A stretch of DNA of 13,146 nt, taken from NCBI GenBank assembly GCA_964423645.1, contig CAYRFE010000053.1, positions 1-13,146 on the forward strand, given 5' to 3'. Position 1 is the first letter of the stretch, and each line of letters starts with the position of its first letter. Below the pieces are notes generated by a model. The model was not told where the DNA came from. It did no database searches and saw only the letters and a list, made by a program, of their open reading frames with translations. Made by a program: the position numbers and the translations under genes. The stretch comes from CAYRFE01 sp964423645 [NCBI: uncultured bacterium] (GTDB lineage: Bacteria; Macinerneyibacteriota; Macinerneyibacteria; Macinerneyibacteriales). Shown here in pieces: positions 1-7,827 of the stretch.

Positions 1-117
1 CTTTTTGTGGCAAGACAAAAAGTAAGGCATGAGTTTTGCAGTTGTGCCATCCCCAAACCCCTTCCGTTGATTTCGGAAGGGGCTTTATGAGTTTAATAGC
101 GGGGACTTCGTCCCCGC
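1..117. repeat. Composite intergenic repeat, copy A (three hairpin modules)
   Basis: Three stem-loops follow each other. Positions 1-22 have 8-bp arms CTTTTTGT/ACAAAAAG around a 6-nt loop. Positions 58-82 have 9-bp arms CCCCTTCCG/CGGAAGGGG. Positions 99-117 have 8-bp arms GCGGGGAC/GTCCCCGC around TTC. The first 62 bases recur at 279-340 with four mismatches. The CCCCAAACCC plus hairpin module recurs near 7845 and 8113, and the GCGGG...CCCCGC module recurs, interrupted, at 7917-7951. There is no coding signal. The unit may begin before the window. Confidence 0.8.
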
Positions 118-160
118 ACCCCTTAATAATAAAAACCATATACAACAAGGCCTCCCACAA

Positions 161-175
161 CGGCATTAAAAAATC
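161..175. repeat. Short repeat CGGCATTAAAAAATC, left copy
   Basis: This 15-mer is repeated exactly at 13029-13043. In both places it lies upstream of the same MITE-like hairpin element (195 and 13104), so the two ends of the window share a two-part repeat in the same order. The rest of 118-194 is AT-rich and shows nothing I can name. Confidence 0.65.
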
Positions 176-194
176 AGCGTAACCTCCAAGCAAT

Positions 195-271
195 GTGTCA
201 TTATCGGGCTTGACCCGATAATCCAGATGACTTTATAAATTTCTAGATTCCCGTTTTCACGGGAATGACAC
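195..271. repeat. 77-bp MITE-like palindromic element
   Basis: The element is bounded by perfect 8-bp terminal inverted repeats, GTGTCATT (195-202) and AATGACAC (264-271). Inside are two hairpins: ATTATCGGG/CCCGATAAT (200-222, 5-nt loop) and ATTCCCGT/ACGGGAAT (247-266, 4-nt loop), each next to one end. The left part recurs at 13104-13146. This architecture is typical of small non-autonomous palindromic repeats spread through bacterial intergenic regions. No transposase is present here, so mobility is inferred. Confidence 0.75.
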
Positions 272-278
272 ATACCGG

Positions 279-345
279 CTTTTTGTGGCAAGACAAAAAG
301 CAAGGCAGGAGTTTTGAAGGTGTGCCATCCCCAAACCCCTCACAT
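279..345. repeat. Composite intergenic repeat, copy B
   Basis: Positions 279-340 match 1-62 at 58 of 62 positions, including the CTTTTTGT/ACAAAAAG stem-loop (279-300). After the shared CCCCAAACCCCT the copy decays: the following hairpin is only vestigial (TGAAAATCAGAAGGGAC). The remaining 350-460 stretch before the protease promoter shows no further feature. Confidence 0.8.
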
Positions 346-461
346 GAAAATCAGAAGGGACTTAACTTGTCATATAGTGGATAAACAACGAAAATTGAGA
401 TTTTTTGAGTTTCGCAAGGTTCGAAATAGTACCATGAACCGTCGACAATGTTATTTATTCC

Positions 462-490
462 TTTACAGCACTATGTCTTTTGTATACGAT
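462..490 (+). promoter_or_regulatory. Sigma-70-like promoter of the tricorn-like gene
   Basis: TTTACA (462-467, 5/6 to consensus) and TACGAT (485-490, 4/6) are separated by exactly 17 bp. The expected transcription start is near 497, giving a leader of about 15 nt that contains AAGGAGG (501-507) just before the ATG at 512. Its position excludes the upstream in-frame ATG at 314 as the start. Confidence 0.6.
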
Positions 491-511
491 ATTTCTATCG
501 AAGGAGGTCGT

Positions 512-3493
512 ATGCGTACCATTGTTGTTCTTACAATTCTTGTAGCCGTATTGTATTTGTTTACCGGTGCCGAGACATTGATGATTCGTGACCCGGCAGT
601 ATCACCGGAGGGCGGCAAAGTTGCCTTTTCTCTCTATGGTGACTTGTGGGTCTATACCATCGCAGATGGGAATCTCCAGCACCTTACTCATAATATTGAT
701 TATGATTATCGCCCGTTGTGGTCGCCTGACGGGAAACATATTGCGTTCACTTCGAACCGTTACGGAAATTATGATGTGTATACAATCCCTGCGACAGGAG
801 GAAATGCGACACGTCTTACGTGGCATTCGCTTACCGACACCGCCACCGATTGGTCGGCAGACGGACGATTGTATGTAATGACCTATCGTGATGCCGAGGG
901 TGTGCGCACCTATTCGATGAAACCGGACGGAAGCGATTATCGTATGGTGGTTGAGTATACGATGCAATTTGCCAAAGCAAACAAAAAAGGTGATATACTG
1001 TGTTACGATTCGATAATTAGTCCATGGCAGAAAGAATATACGGGAAACGGCGGAGGAAGAATACTGTTGTATTCATCCGGCAAAACCATTGAATATGTGA
1101 TAAAAGATTCGCACATGAATATTTCACCTGTCTGGGGTGAGAATAATTCGGTGTATTATATTTCAAACAAAAACGGAACCTACGGAATCCGGAGATTTGA
1201 TAGTGTAACAAAGACAACCGCCGAAGTCTTGAAAGTTCCCGACGGAGATATAAAATCGTTGTATGCGACACCCGACGGCAGATTCTTGAGTTTTCAATAT
1301 ATGTTCAAAGCCGCAGTTTTTGATACAAGAAACGCCAAGTTGACCGTACTGCCGATTCACGTGAATGCCGACGAAGCACTTAATTCGGAACGCACCTTCA
1401 AAATTGGTACGAATGATATCGACGAGGTGGAATTATCTCCCGACGGGAAACGATTCGTGATGATAAGTAACGGAGATATCATTCAATCGCCTCTTCTTTC
1501 AAAGAAAGATAAAAAAAAGGCGGATGCTGAAGAACCGCTCAACCTCACCGACTCCGTATTTTGGGAGCACGACGTGATGTGGTCACCTGACAATACCATG
1601 ATCGCATATGCTACCACACAATACGGTGCGACTGAAATTTGCACCATGAACATTCACAGCAAAAAAACAACACGCATTACACGTACTGATAATTTGGAAG
1701 CCAATCCCGTGTTTTCACCTGACGGAACGATGCTTGCCTATGTTCGTTCATTGTCAAAACTCGTTGTGTACAATCTCGCGACCGGTACGGAAAAAGAGCT
1801 TGCGACAATGCCGTTTTTGAGCCAAATTCAATGGCGTCCCGACAGTAAAGCGCTTACTTTTTCTGCAAATAATGAGATCGGCAGTAAGAATGTGTATGTG
1901 GTCACTTTGGAAGGATTTTCACGTCAAGTCAGCCTGCATCCCGAATGGGATCGTTCCCCCGTATGGAATGATGACGGTTCGAAATTATACTGGCTGAGCA
2001 CGCGATTCGGGAGAAGTCATGTGATGGAAATCAGCTTTGCCGATAAAGACATTTCGAAAGTCGTCAACTTACAACGCGACAGCGACAGTCGTATCGTCAT
2101 GAAACAGCGTATCGTATACCAAACCAATGACAGTATGAGCGATTGCATATGGCTTACGGGAGAATCGGCACTCGGCGTATTGATAAACGGTTCTGACGGT
2201 GCGGATATTTGGAAAGTGCCCGTAGAGTCGGGAGACCCTGAAAAGATCGCCTACAATACCGGTGCAACATTTTTACGCGTACTACCCGGCGCAAAAAAAA
2301 TCGCCTATATCAACAAAAACCGAGCGTACACCATCGCATTCGGCGGCGGTTCGCTTGAATCACTCGATGCTCCCGTGTGGAAAACAGAGCGTAAAGATGA
2401 GTTGCATCGCGAAATATTCGATGAGGCATGGTCGTTTTTGCGAGAACGTTTTTACGATGCGAAAATGCACGGAAGGAATTGGGACAAAATTCGCGCAAAG
2501 TATGAAAAGTTGCTGCCGCATGTTCGATTGAACAATGATCTGTACATTCTCATACGCGATATGCTCGGCGAGTTAAATGCGTCACATCTCGGCATATGGG
2601 GAAAAGAGGCACCGTCACAATCATCCAACCGTACGACCGCACACTGGGGCGGACGTTTAACAAGCTCACTCACCGTGAATAGAGTTTATGCGTGGGGTCC
2701 TGCCGAAGGGAAAGTTGCCGAAGGCGATACACTCCTTGCGATTCAGGGCATTCCGGTAAAGACATTGCATGATGTCGACCGTGCCTTGATCGACAGAAAA
2801 GGGAAAAAAACGACGTTTACCTTTTCTCGTGCCAAGACAATCACGATCGAGTGTTCAGACAGAAACGATATGTTCTACCTTTACCGCACATTCAAAGATC
2901 ATGAGAATAAACGCATCGTACAAGAAAGATCATCCGACTCGATCGCCTACATTCACCTGCATGCGATGATGCCGCCTGATTTGAATCAGTTCATGGAAGA
3001 ACTCGGACGAGATGCTATAGGTAAAAAGGCATTGATCATCGATGTGCGAAATAATTCAGGCGGACGCATCGCCGAGTCTATTCTCGATATGATCGAGCGT
3101 GAAGTATACGCATACTCACAAAGCAGAGTGTCGGATAGTGAGATGGTATGGCCGTCGGGATATGCATGGACAAAACCGGTGGTGGTACTTATCAACGAAG
3201 GTTCATTCAGTAATGCAGAGATCTTCCCGTCGGGATTCAAGTCGTTAAAACTCGGCACGATAATCGGCACGACCACCTCAGGCGGTGTCATCGGCACCAA
3301 CGATGTCCAGCTTGTGGATGGTACGACCTTCCGCTTACCGCATGTGAAATGGCGCACTAAAGACGGGAAAAACATGGAAAACCTCGGGATTACACCGGAC
3401 ATAGAAGTTGATCGTACGCCGGCGGATATTTTGAGAGGCAATGATCCTCAACTTGACAGAGCGATCGAGGAGTTGTTGAAAAAAGTGAAATAG
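512..3493 (+). CDS. Exported tricorn-like S41 serine protease with beta-propellers
   Basis: A 993-residue protein resembling bacterial tricorn proteases, which degrade peptides inside a large ring. The start is ATG 512, preceded by AAGGAGG at 5-nt spacing. The frame is open back to 314, but that lies upstream of the promoter and in a repeat. Residues 1-21 form a signal peptide, so the protein should act outside the cytoplasm. Two beta-propellers follow (about 25-300 and 305-610), with repeated SPDG-type blades as in TolB/PD40 repeats. Next come a helical C1 region (about 625-700), a PDZ domain (about 715-785) and the S41 core. The tricorn catalytic residues are visible: Ser691-His692 in ELNASH, nucleophile Ser900 in GSFSNAEIF, and Glu956 in MENLGITPD. 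The C-terminus carries the usual DPQLDRAIE. Length is close to the family norm. Substrates and any partner aminopeptidase are unknown; the gene appears monocistronic. Confidence 0.9.
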   Translation: MRTIVVLTILVAVLYLFTGAETLMIRDPAVSPEGGKVAFSLYGDLWVYTIADGNLQHLTHNIDYDYRPLWSPDGKHIAFTSNRYGNYDVYTIPATGGNATRLTWHSLTDTATDWSADGRLYVMTYRDAEGVRTYSMKPDGSDYRMVVEYTMQFAKANKKGDILCYDSIISPWQKEYTGNGGGRILLYSSGKTIEYVIKDSHMNISPVWGENNSVYYISNKNGTYGIRRFDSVTKTTAEVLKVPDGDIKSLYATPDGRFLSFQYMFKAAVFDTRNAKLTVLPIHVNADEALNSERTFKIGTNDIDEVELSPDGKRFVMISNGDIIQSPLLSKKDKKKADAEEPLNLTDSVFWEHDVMWSPDNTMIAYATTQYGATEICTMNIHSKKTTRITRTDNLEANPVFSPDGTMLAYVRSLSKLVVYNLATGTEKELATMPFLSQIQWRPDSKALTFSANNEIGSKNVYVVTLEGFSRQVSLHPEWDRSPVWNDDGSKLYWLSTRFGRSHVMEISFADKDISKVVNLQRDSDSRIVMKQRIVYQTNDSMSDCIWLTGESALGVLINGSDGADIWKVPVESGDPEKIAYNTGATFLRVLPGAKKIAYINKNRAYTIAFGGGSLESLDAPVWKTERKDELHREIFDEAWSFLRERFYDAKMHGRNWDKIRAKYEKLLPHVRLNNDLYILIRDMLGELNASHLGIWGKEAPSQSSNRTTAHWGGRLTSSLTVNRVYAWGPAEGKVAEGDTLLAIQGIPVKTLHDVDRALIDRKGKKTTFTFSRAKTITIECSDRNDMFYLYRTFKDHENKRIVQERSSDSIAYIHLHAMMPPDLNQFMEELGRDAIGKKALIIDVRNNSGGRIAESILDMIEREVYAYSQSRVSDSEMVWPSGYAWTKPVVVLINEGSFSNAEIFPSGFKSLKLGTIIGTTTSGGVIGTNDVQLVDGTTFRLPHVKWRTKDGKNMENLGITPDIEVDRTPADILRGNDPQLDRAIEELLKKVK

Positions 3494-3498
3494 CTTAT

Positions 3499-3540
3499 AA
3501 AACCGCTGATTTAAAGGTTATTTTTTACTTCGGCGGTTTT
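3499..3540. terminator. Shared bidirectional terminator between convergent genes
   Basis: Arms AAAACCGC (3499-3506) and GCGGTTTT (3533-3540) form an 8-bp stem with runs of A/T on both outer sides, so it can act for either strand. It starts 6 nt after the protease stop codon and overlaps the last codons of the convergent kinase gene. The 26-nt loop is long for a rho-independent terminator, which lowers confidence. Confidence 0.5.
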
Positions 3541-5377
3541 GTATGAATGGCAACACTGCAACAATAATTATATAGAATAGTACTGTTAGTAAGTTTAATG
3601 TAGTATTTATATGATTGTCAACGTCAGGATCTTTATTGAGGAAAGTGATAAGGGCTATATGTAGAGCAAAATAAATTAGGAGGTAAAGAGGATCATTCTT
3701 GTCACTAACAGTTTTTTCTTCATCAAGAAAAATCAGTTTTTTATTTGTAGGTATTGTTTCTTTATATTTACTTACATCGATGGTTTTTTTATCAAAATAG
3801 TTTTTTGAAGTTAAATCAATTTCAACCTCGATTTTTTTTTCTGATAAATCTTGATTTGAAATATTCAGTTCAATTTGAAAAAATTTGATCTCGCCGGGGC
3901 ATAATAAATATGTTTGAGGAGAAATAGTAATACAGTTATTATCTGAACTAAATGAAACTTTAAGTAAATTTACTAAGAAATTATTTTTTATTGCGATTTC
4001 TTGGATGTTTATTTTTTCAGTTTCGCGATTCTCAAAAATCAATTGTTTTGCAGAAATATAAGGAATATCTCCTACTATAAGTGACGTGTTATTTTGTGAA
4101 GCCTCATCTATCATCGAGAATACTTTTTCTTTAGGTACATTAACAGCCTGTGCTTCAACGAATATTTGTTCACGCTCTTCGTGTGTGATTACATTATCTT
4201 GCGCAAACGACTCAATCAATTTTTGCACATATTCAAATGCCGATAAACTTTTTGCTTGTGTCTGTGTTTTTTGAAATCGTTTTTTTTCAGGCATGACAAC
4301 AGGAAAGTAATCCTCCGGCATCGCGCACCACGGGCATGTCGCGAGATGTGTGGGGAAGAAGTGACGCGCATTGTTGCCGCACATGACGAGTTTATTCTGC
4401 ACCTTCGCGGTCATCGCTTCGTAGTTTTCTTTTATCGCAACAAACCACTCCATCGCGCTCGGGCGTTTCTCGGGTTCGTGCTGACCTTCCACAAAACAAC
4501 GACGGAACAGTGCTTTGATATTCGGCGGTATTAATTCATACGGTAACGCATAGGCAGGCGGATTCACGTCAAGATCGGCGTATTCTTCATAAGGGTAATA
4601 ACCGCTTGCGATCTTTTCTCCCGGTGTATTCAAATGCTCCACGCTTGAACCGCGAGACGCATACGGATGGGTGTTCAACATCAAAAGTTTGAAAATAAGA
4701 ATTGATAACGCAAAGCGGTCGGATTCCTGTCGGTTCTTTATGTCTTTATGTAAAATGACCTCAGGTGCGGAATACTCGGGCATGTAGACTGAACATGGAA
4801 ACACGTTGTTATCTTTTGCATGGATCTCGAAACTGTCGCAATCCACAATGGTTATTTTACTATCCTTTGTGGATACAAGAATATTCTTATCATTCAAATC
4901 GCCGATGGCGTGTCCTGCATTGTGGATACTCGCCACACAGCTTGCAAGATTGAGCGCCACGACATACATGTGCAGATACGTAAAACCCGTGCCGAAATGT
5001 TCAAGGCGATAACAGGTGGATGTCGTCACGCCGGGTTTATCGCAGAGAAGGTGATATTCTTTGAAGGTGTTTTTGTCGATGCGGGGCATCGTGAAACCAA
5101 GGAACTTCGTGCAGGCTTCATCCTCATACACCACATTGGTCGGCCAGCAGATGGAATAATGCCCTGCCGCAAGTGTCGGGTCTTTCGGCGGCGCATTGAT
5201 CATCGCCTTAAGTTTGGCTTCAAGCTCGGGTGTGCGTTTTTGTTCGTGGTAGATCTTCACGCAGATATCGGGATTACCTTCAACGGCGTAGACCGTTCCT
5301 TCACCGCCGGAGCCAAGTTTGGCGGAAAGCGAAAATCCATTCTGCTGACGCTGTGTAAAAACAAATTGTGCGCTCAT
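3518..5377 (-). CDS. Membrane-anchored Ser/Thr kinase-like protein, TerY-associated/YegI type
   Basis: A 619-residue protein. Kinase residues look intact: glycine loop GSGGEG (22-27), Lys41 in VKIY, catalytic loop with Asp160 and Asn165 (GDLNDKN), metal-binding Asp179 in VDCDSF replacing DFG, and APE at 204-206. GDLN plus DCDSF is characteristic of kinases linked to TerY/PP2C phosphorylation modules. A zinc-knuckle-like segment follows (Cys333, His339/His344, Cys348-x2-Cys351), also typical of that group. Residues about 370-415 are helical and acidic, 430-560 are beta-rich and unrecognised, and two hydrophobic helices lie near the C-terminus (about 565-612). The kinase part should therefore face the cytoplasm. 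ATG 5377 is chosen because the in-frame TTG at 5413 lies in the promoter spacer. No Shine-Dalgarno sequence is visible. GC drops from about 50% to about 20-30% after codon ~362. No VWA or PP2C gene is adjacent. Confidence 0.8.
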   Translation of the reverse strand: MSAQFVFTQRQQNGFSLSAKLGSGGEGTVYAVEGNPDICVKIYHEQKRTPELEAKLKAMINAPPKDPTLAAGHYSICWPTNVVYEDEACTKFLGFTMPRIDKNTFKEYHLLCDKPGVTTSTCYRLEHFGTGFTYLHMYVVALNLASCVASIHNAGHAIGDLNDKNILVSTKDSKITIVDCDSFEIHAKDNNVFPCSVYMPEYSAPEVILHKDIKNRQESDRFALSILIFKLLMLNTHPYASRGSSVEHLNTPGEKIASGYYPYEEYADLDVNPPAYALPYELIPPNIKALFRRCFVEGQHEPEKRPSAMEWFVAIKENYEAMTAKVQNKLVMCGNNARHFFPTHLATCPWCAMPEDYFPVVMPEKKRFQKTQTQAKSLSAFEYVQKLIESFAQDNVITHEEREQIFVEAQAVNVPKEKVFSMIDEASQNNTSLIVGDIPYISAKQLIFENRETEKINIQEIAIKNNFLVNLLKVSFSSDNNCITISPQTYLLCPGEIKFFQIELNISNQDLSEKKIEVEIDLTSKNYFDKKTIDVSKYKETIPTNKKLIFLDEEKTVSDKNDPLYLLIYFALHIALITFLNKDPDVDNHINTTLNLLTVLFYIIIVAVLPFIQNRRSKK

Positions 5378-5395
5378 GCAGACGATGATAGTTCG

Positions 5396-5424
5396 ATTAT
5401 ACTGTTTTGTCAATCAATTATCAA
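5396..5424 (-). promoter_or_regulatory. Strong sigma-70-like promoter of the kinase gene
   Basis: On the minus strand, TTGATA (5419-5424) and a perfect TATAAT (5396-5401) are separated by 17 bp. The expected start is near 5389, leaving a leader of about 12 nt without a ribosome binding site before the ATG at 5377. The kinase can therefore be transcribed independently of the two upstream genes. Confidence 0.7.
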
Positions 5425-5452
5425 TAAAACTAAAATGATTAGGTACAGCACC

Positions 5453-6379
5453 TCATTTAAGATATTTAGTCCAATTTGCCAATGACTCGAGATCTTTATC
5501 TCTTTTCGCTTTTTCGCGTGCTGAGGGATCAACTTGTATCGCTTTTTCAAGTTGTTTTAATGCCCGTTGGTAATGTTTTGTACGTAATGTTGGATTTCTT
5601 TGATAAAAGTCTTCAGTTTTGATTTGTAAAGCATATACACAGGCAAGATTATAGTTGGCAAGTATATGTTTCGGATCGAGAATAAGTGCGTTTCTAAACA
5701 TCAACTCAGCACTGTAGTATAACTTATTATTGTAAAATTCCATTCCTTGAGCATTACAATACCCCGCAGAAAGCTTCTTTGGAAAGGCGAGTAAAACATC
5801 TTTTCTGCAGTCTGTGTCAAAACAAGAAGAACGAACTTCAGCAATGAAATAGTAAATATCTTTAAAAAAATACACTCTTTTGATTTTTATTATAGAGTTT
5901 GATTCAAGGTATTTATTTGGATTGAATAATTGTTCGCCTGTAAAAACAATCGGTTGGAGAAAAACTTCTGATTTATTTTTAGAAAATACTTCTAATGAAA
6001 AAGCATTGAGTTGGTCATCAGAATAGTTTTTCCAATATACTTTTTGACCAAAGTCATCTACATACGCATTGTTTCTTATTGTCAACTCTTGTGGCTTTAT
6101 TAGATCTCCAAATTGCATGATTATTTCTCTTTCAGAATAATCGGCGTTGTCAATAATGATTTCTTTTTGAGAAAACGTATTTAAAATAGTGTAGTATGTT
6201 GTGATTGTTTTTCCGGCATTGTTCATTGCGGGAAAGAATGTCTTTTTTGATTTCGTGATAACAATATTCTTTTCCAATGTGATACCGATTAATTCTACTT
6301 CAGTGTCAGCTTCTCCCGTTGTCGCACTAACATGTAAAAACAATACTATACATGCCACTAACAATGGTACAATTTTCAT
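5453..6379 (-). CDS. Exported TPR-repeat protein of unknown function
   Basis: A 308-residue protein. Residues 1-19 form a signal peptide (MKIVPLLVACIVLFLHVSA). A lipobox-like LVAC ends at Cys10, but that leaves too short a hydrophobic stretch, so I favour a secreted periplasmic protein over a lipoprotein. The middle (25-215) is rich in beta-strand patterns and not recognised. The C-terminal 90 residues carry TPR-type helices: one repeat around 217-250 with ALILDPKHILANYNLACVYA, and a second around 266-300 with ALKQLEKAIQVDPSA. The start lies one base after the stop of the ankyrin gene, with AAGAGG about 9-14 nt upstream inside that gene, indicating translational coupling. The coding sequence is AT-rich. 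TPRs suggest a protein-binding role, but no partner can be named. Confidence 0.75.
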   Translation of the reverse strand: MKIVPLLVACIVLFLHVSATTGEADTEVELIGITLEKNIVITKSKKTFFPAMNNAGKTITTYYTILNTFSQKEIIIDNADYSEREIIMQFGDLIKPQELTIRNNAYVDDFGQKVYWKNYSDDQLNAFSLEVFSKNKSEVFLQPIVFTGEQLFNPNKYLESNSIIKIKRVYFFKDIYYFIAEVRSSCFDTDCRKDVLLAFPKKLSAGYCNAQGMEFYNNKLYYSAELMFRNALILDPKHILANYNLACVYALQIKTEDFYQRNPTLRTKHYQRALKQLEKAIQVDPSAREKAKRDKDLESLANWTKYLK

Positions 6380-6380
6380 A

Positions 6381-7742
6381 TTATTTTGCCTCTTGGGTTA
6401 GTATATCAATGAGCTCAATGTCGTTTGATCGCAACGCAATCATTTTACAATCATTTCCCCATTTGTTTTTGATATGTATATCAGCGCCATTTTTTATTAG
6501 ATAGGATGTTATTTCTTTGTTGCCCTTATACACGGCACACATTAATGCAGTCCAGCCTGTCTTGTTTGAAAGATTAATACTTGCACCATTTTCAATAAGT
6601 AGGTCAACTATTTCAAAATTACCGTTCCATGCTGCATTCATGAGAGCAGTTTGTCCTTTTATATTTTGAAAATTTACATTTATTCCTTTTGCGATCAGTT
6701 GTTGTACCATTTCGATGTCCTCATTATCAACTGCATGCATGAACGGCGTGACACCAAAATTATTTGGTTTTTCAAGAGAAATATTCGTGTGGAGCAATAT
6801 GTTGATAATATTTTTGTTATAATTCTTAAAAGCATAATTTGCTATAGTGTTGCCGAGATAATCGACATCATTGAGGTTGTCGGATTTTTTTTTGATAATA
6901 TATTCAACAACTTTTGGACAGTTATTGATTACTGCCAAAAACAATGGTGTTTGTAATGTATCAATAGCGTTGTTTCTATGAGTAATGGGATCCCATGTGT
7001 CTATAGTATACGTTGACGAGAGTGGTAAGCCGTTATCTATGCAAAATGTAAAAATATCAATAAGCTCATTTTTGCGATTATTTTGGATTTCAAGAATGCG
7101 GTTTTTAAACCATGGTCGAATTTTATTGAAAAGTTTATTTTCGTTGTCATTATAACAGACTATACGACGATAATAGTGCTCTAAAAATTGTTCATCATGA
7201 AAAAATATTATCGGGTACGCGGATTGTATAGGAAAAGTAGTTTTATATCGGGAATAGATGTGTCGTATCATATCGTAATTACCAAAACGTAATGTAGTAT
7301 AAATGACGTCATCAGTATTCATCAAGTTGGTTGATAATAATTTTGCTATATCATAATAACCGTACATAAGTGCAGTAGTATAATGCGATATATCGTATTT
7401 TTCACCTCCCGATATTAAAAGCTTTACGAGTTGATAGTCTCCTGTATCCATTGCTCCTTGAAAATTTATAGTATCGTAATTGAGTCTTTTATACAGTGTC
7501 GTTGCCAAAGAATCGTGCCCGAGCAGTTTTACATAACAAATTATGAAGTAATTAATTTTAGGTTTGTACCTCACAATTTTTTCAAGCGTATTCATATCAT
7601 CATTTTCAAGAGCGGAGATTATTGCTTTGAGCTCACTTTGGTTCCCACTAAATTCTTCATCATTTGTGAAATACATAGGGGCATATGAAAAAACGATCAT
7701 ATGCCAACAAAACAAACATATTAAAGCAACTTTCATCTTCAT
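6381..7742 (-). CDS. Exported ankyrin-repeat protein
   Basis: A 453-residue protein with a hydrophobic N-terminus (about residues 4-20, ending FSYA) that reads as a signal peptide, so the ankyrin domain would be extracytoplasmic. Clear ankyrin repeats of 32-33 residues run from 328 to the end, with motifs TPFMHAV, GQTALMNAAWNGN and GWTALMCAVYKGN each followed by LL/YLI-ENGA-type turns. More degenerate repeats probably fill much of 75-325 (for example TPLFLAVINNCPKVVEYI). Ankyrin repeats bind proteins; no enzymatic motif is visible. It is the first gene of the AT-rich cluster, with its own promoter and a GAGG site 5 nt before the ATG. A second ATG two codons later (7736) is possible. The target is unknown. 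Confidence 0.8.
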   Translation of the reverse strand: MKMKVALICLFCWHMIVFSYAPMYFTNDEEFSGNQSELKAIISALENDDMNTLEKIVRYKPKINYFIICYVKLLGHDSLATTLYKRLNYDTINFQGAMDTGDYQLVKLLISGGEKYDISHYTTALMYGYYDIAKLLSTNLMNTDDVIYTTLRFGNYDMIRHIYSRYKTTFPIQSAYPIIFFHDEQFLEHYYRRIVCYNDNENKLFNKIRPWFKNRILEIQNNRKNELIDIFTFCIDNGLPLSSTYTIDTWDPITHRNNAIDTLQTPLFLAVINNCPKVVEYIIKKKSDNLNDVDYLGNTIANYAFKNYNKNIINILLHTNISLEKPNNFGVTPFMHAVDNEDIEMVQQLIAKGINVNFQNIKGQTALMNAAWNGNFEIVDLLIENGASINLSNKTGWTALMCAVYKGNKEITSYLIKNGADIHIKNKWGNDCKMIALRSNDIELIDILTQEAK

Positions 7743-7757
7743 AAAAACCTCGTAATA

Positions 7758-7786
7758 GGTATATCAGATGAATGTATACATGTCAA
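7758..7786 (-). promoter_or_regulatory. Promoter of the ankyrin-TPR gene pair
   Basis: On the minus strand, a perfect TTGACA (7781-7786) and TATACC (7758-7763) are separated by 17 bp, with TG one base before the -10 (extended -10). The expected start is near 7751, giving a leader of about 9 nt that begins at the GAGG ribosome binding site. Confidence 0.65.
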
Positions 7787-7827
7787 TATATCGCGTGTAT
7801 ATTACGTGAACTTTGTAAAACCACCAT

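Noticed and set aside
1-345. CRISPR array suggested by repeated blocks
   Set aside because: There are only two full copies of the 62-bp unit, 216 bp apart, with no regular spacers and no cas genes nearby.
314-511. N-terminal extension of the protease frame from ATG 314
   Set aside because: It would begin inside repeat copy B and run through the promoter. ATG 512 has a strong RBS and starts directly with a signal peptide.
2986-3441. 151-codon open frame on the minus strand opposite the protease
   Set aside because: It is the complement of the conserved S41 core, and the protein has no sensible features.
5378-5413. TTG start at 5413 for the kinase
   Set aside because: The TTG lies in the spacer of the TTGATA/TATAAT promoter, so it would not be in the transcript.
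4820-5485. 221-codon open frame on the plus strand opposite the kinase
   Set aside because: It is antisense to the well-supported kinase domain, has no recognisable motif, and crosses the kinase promoter.
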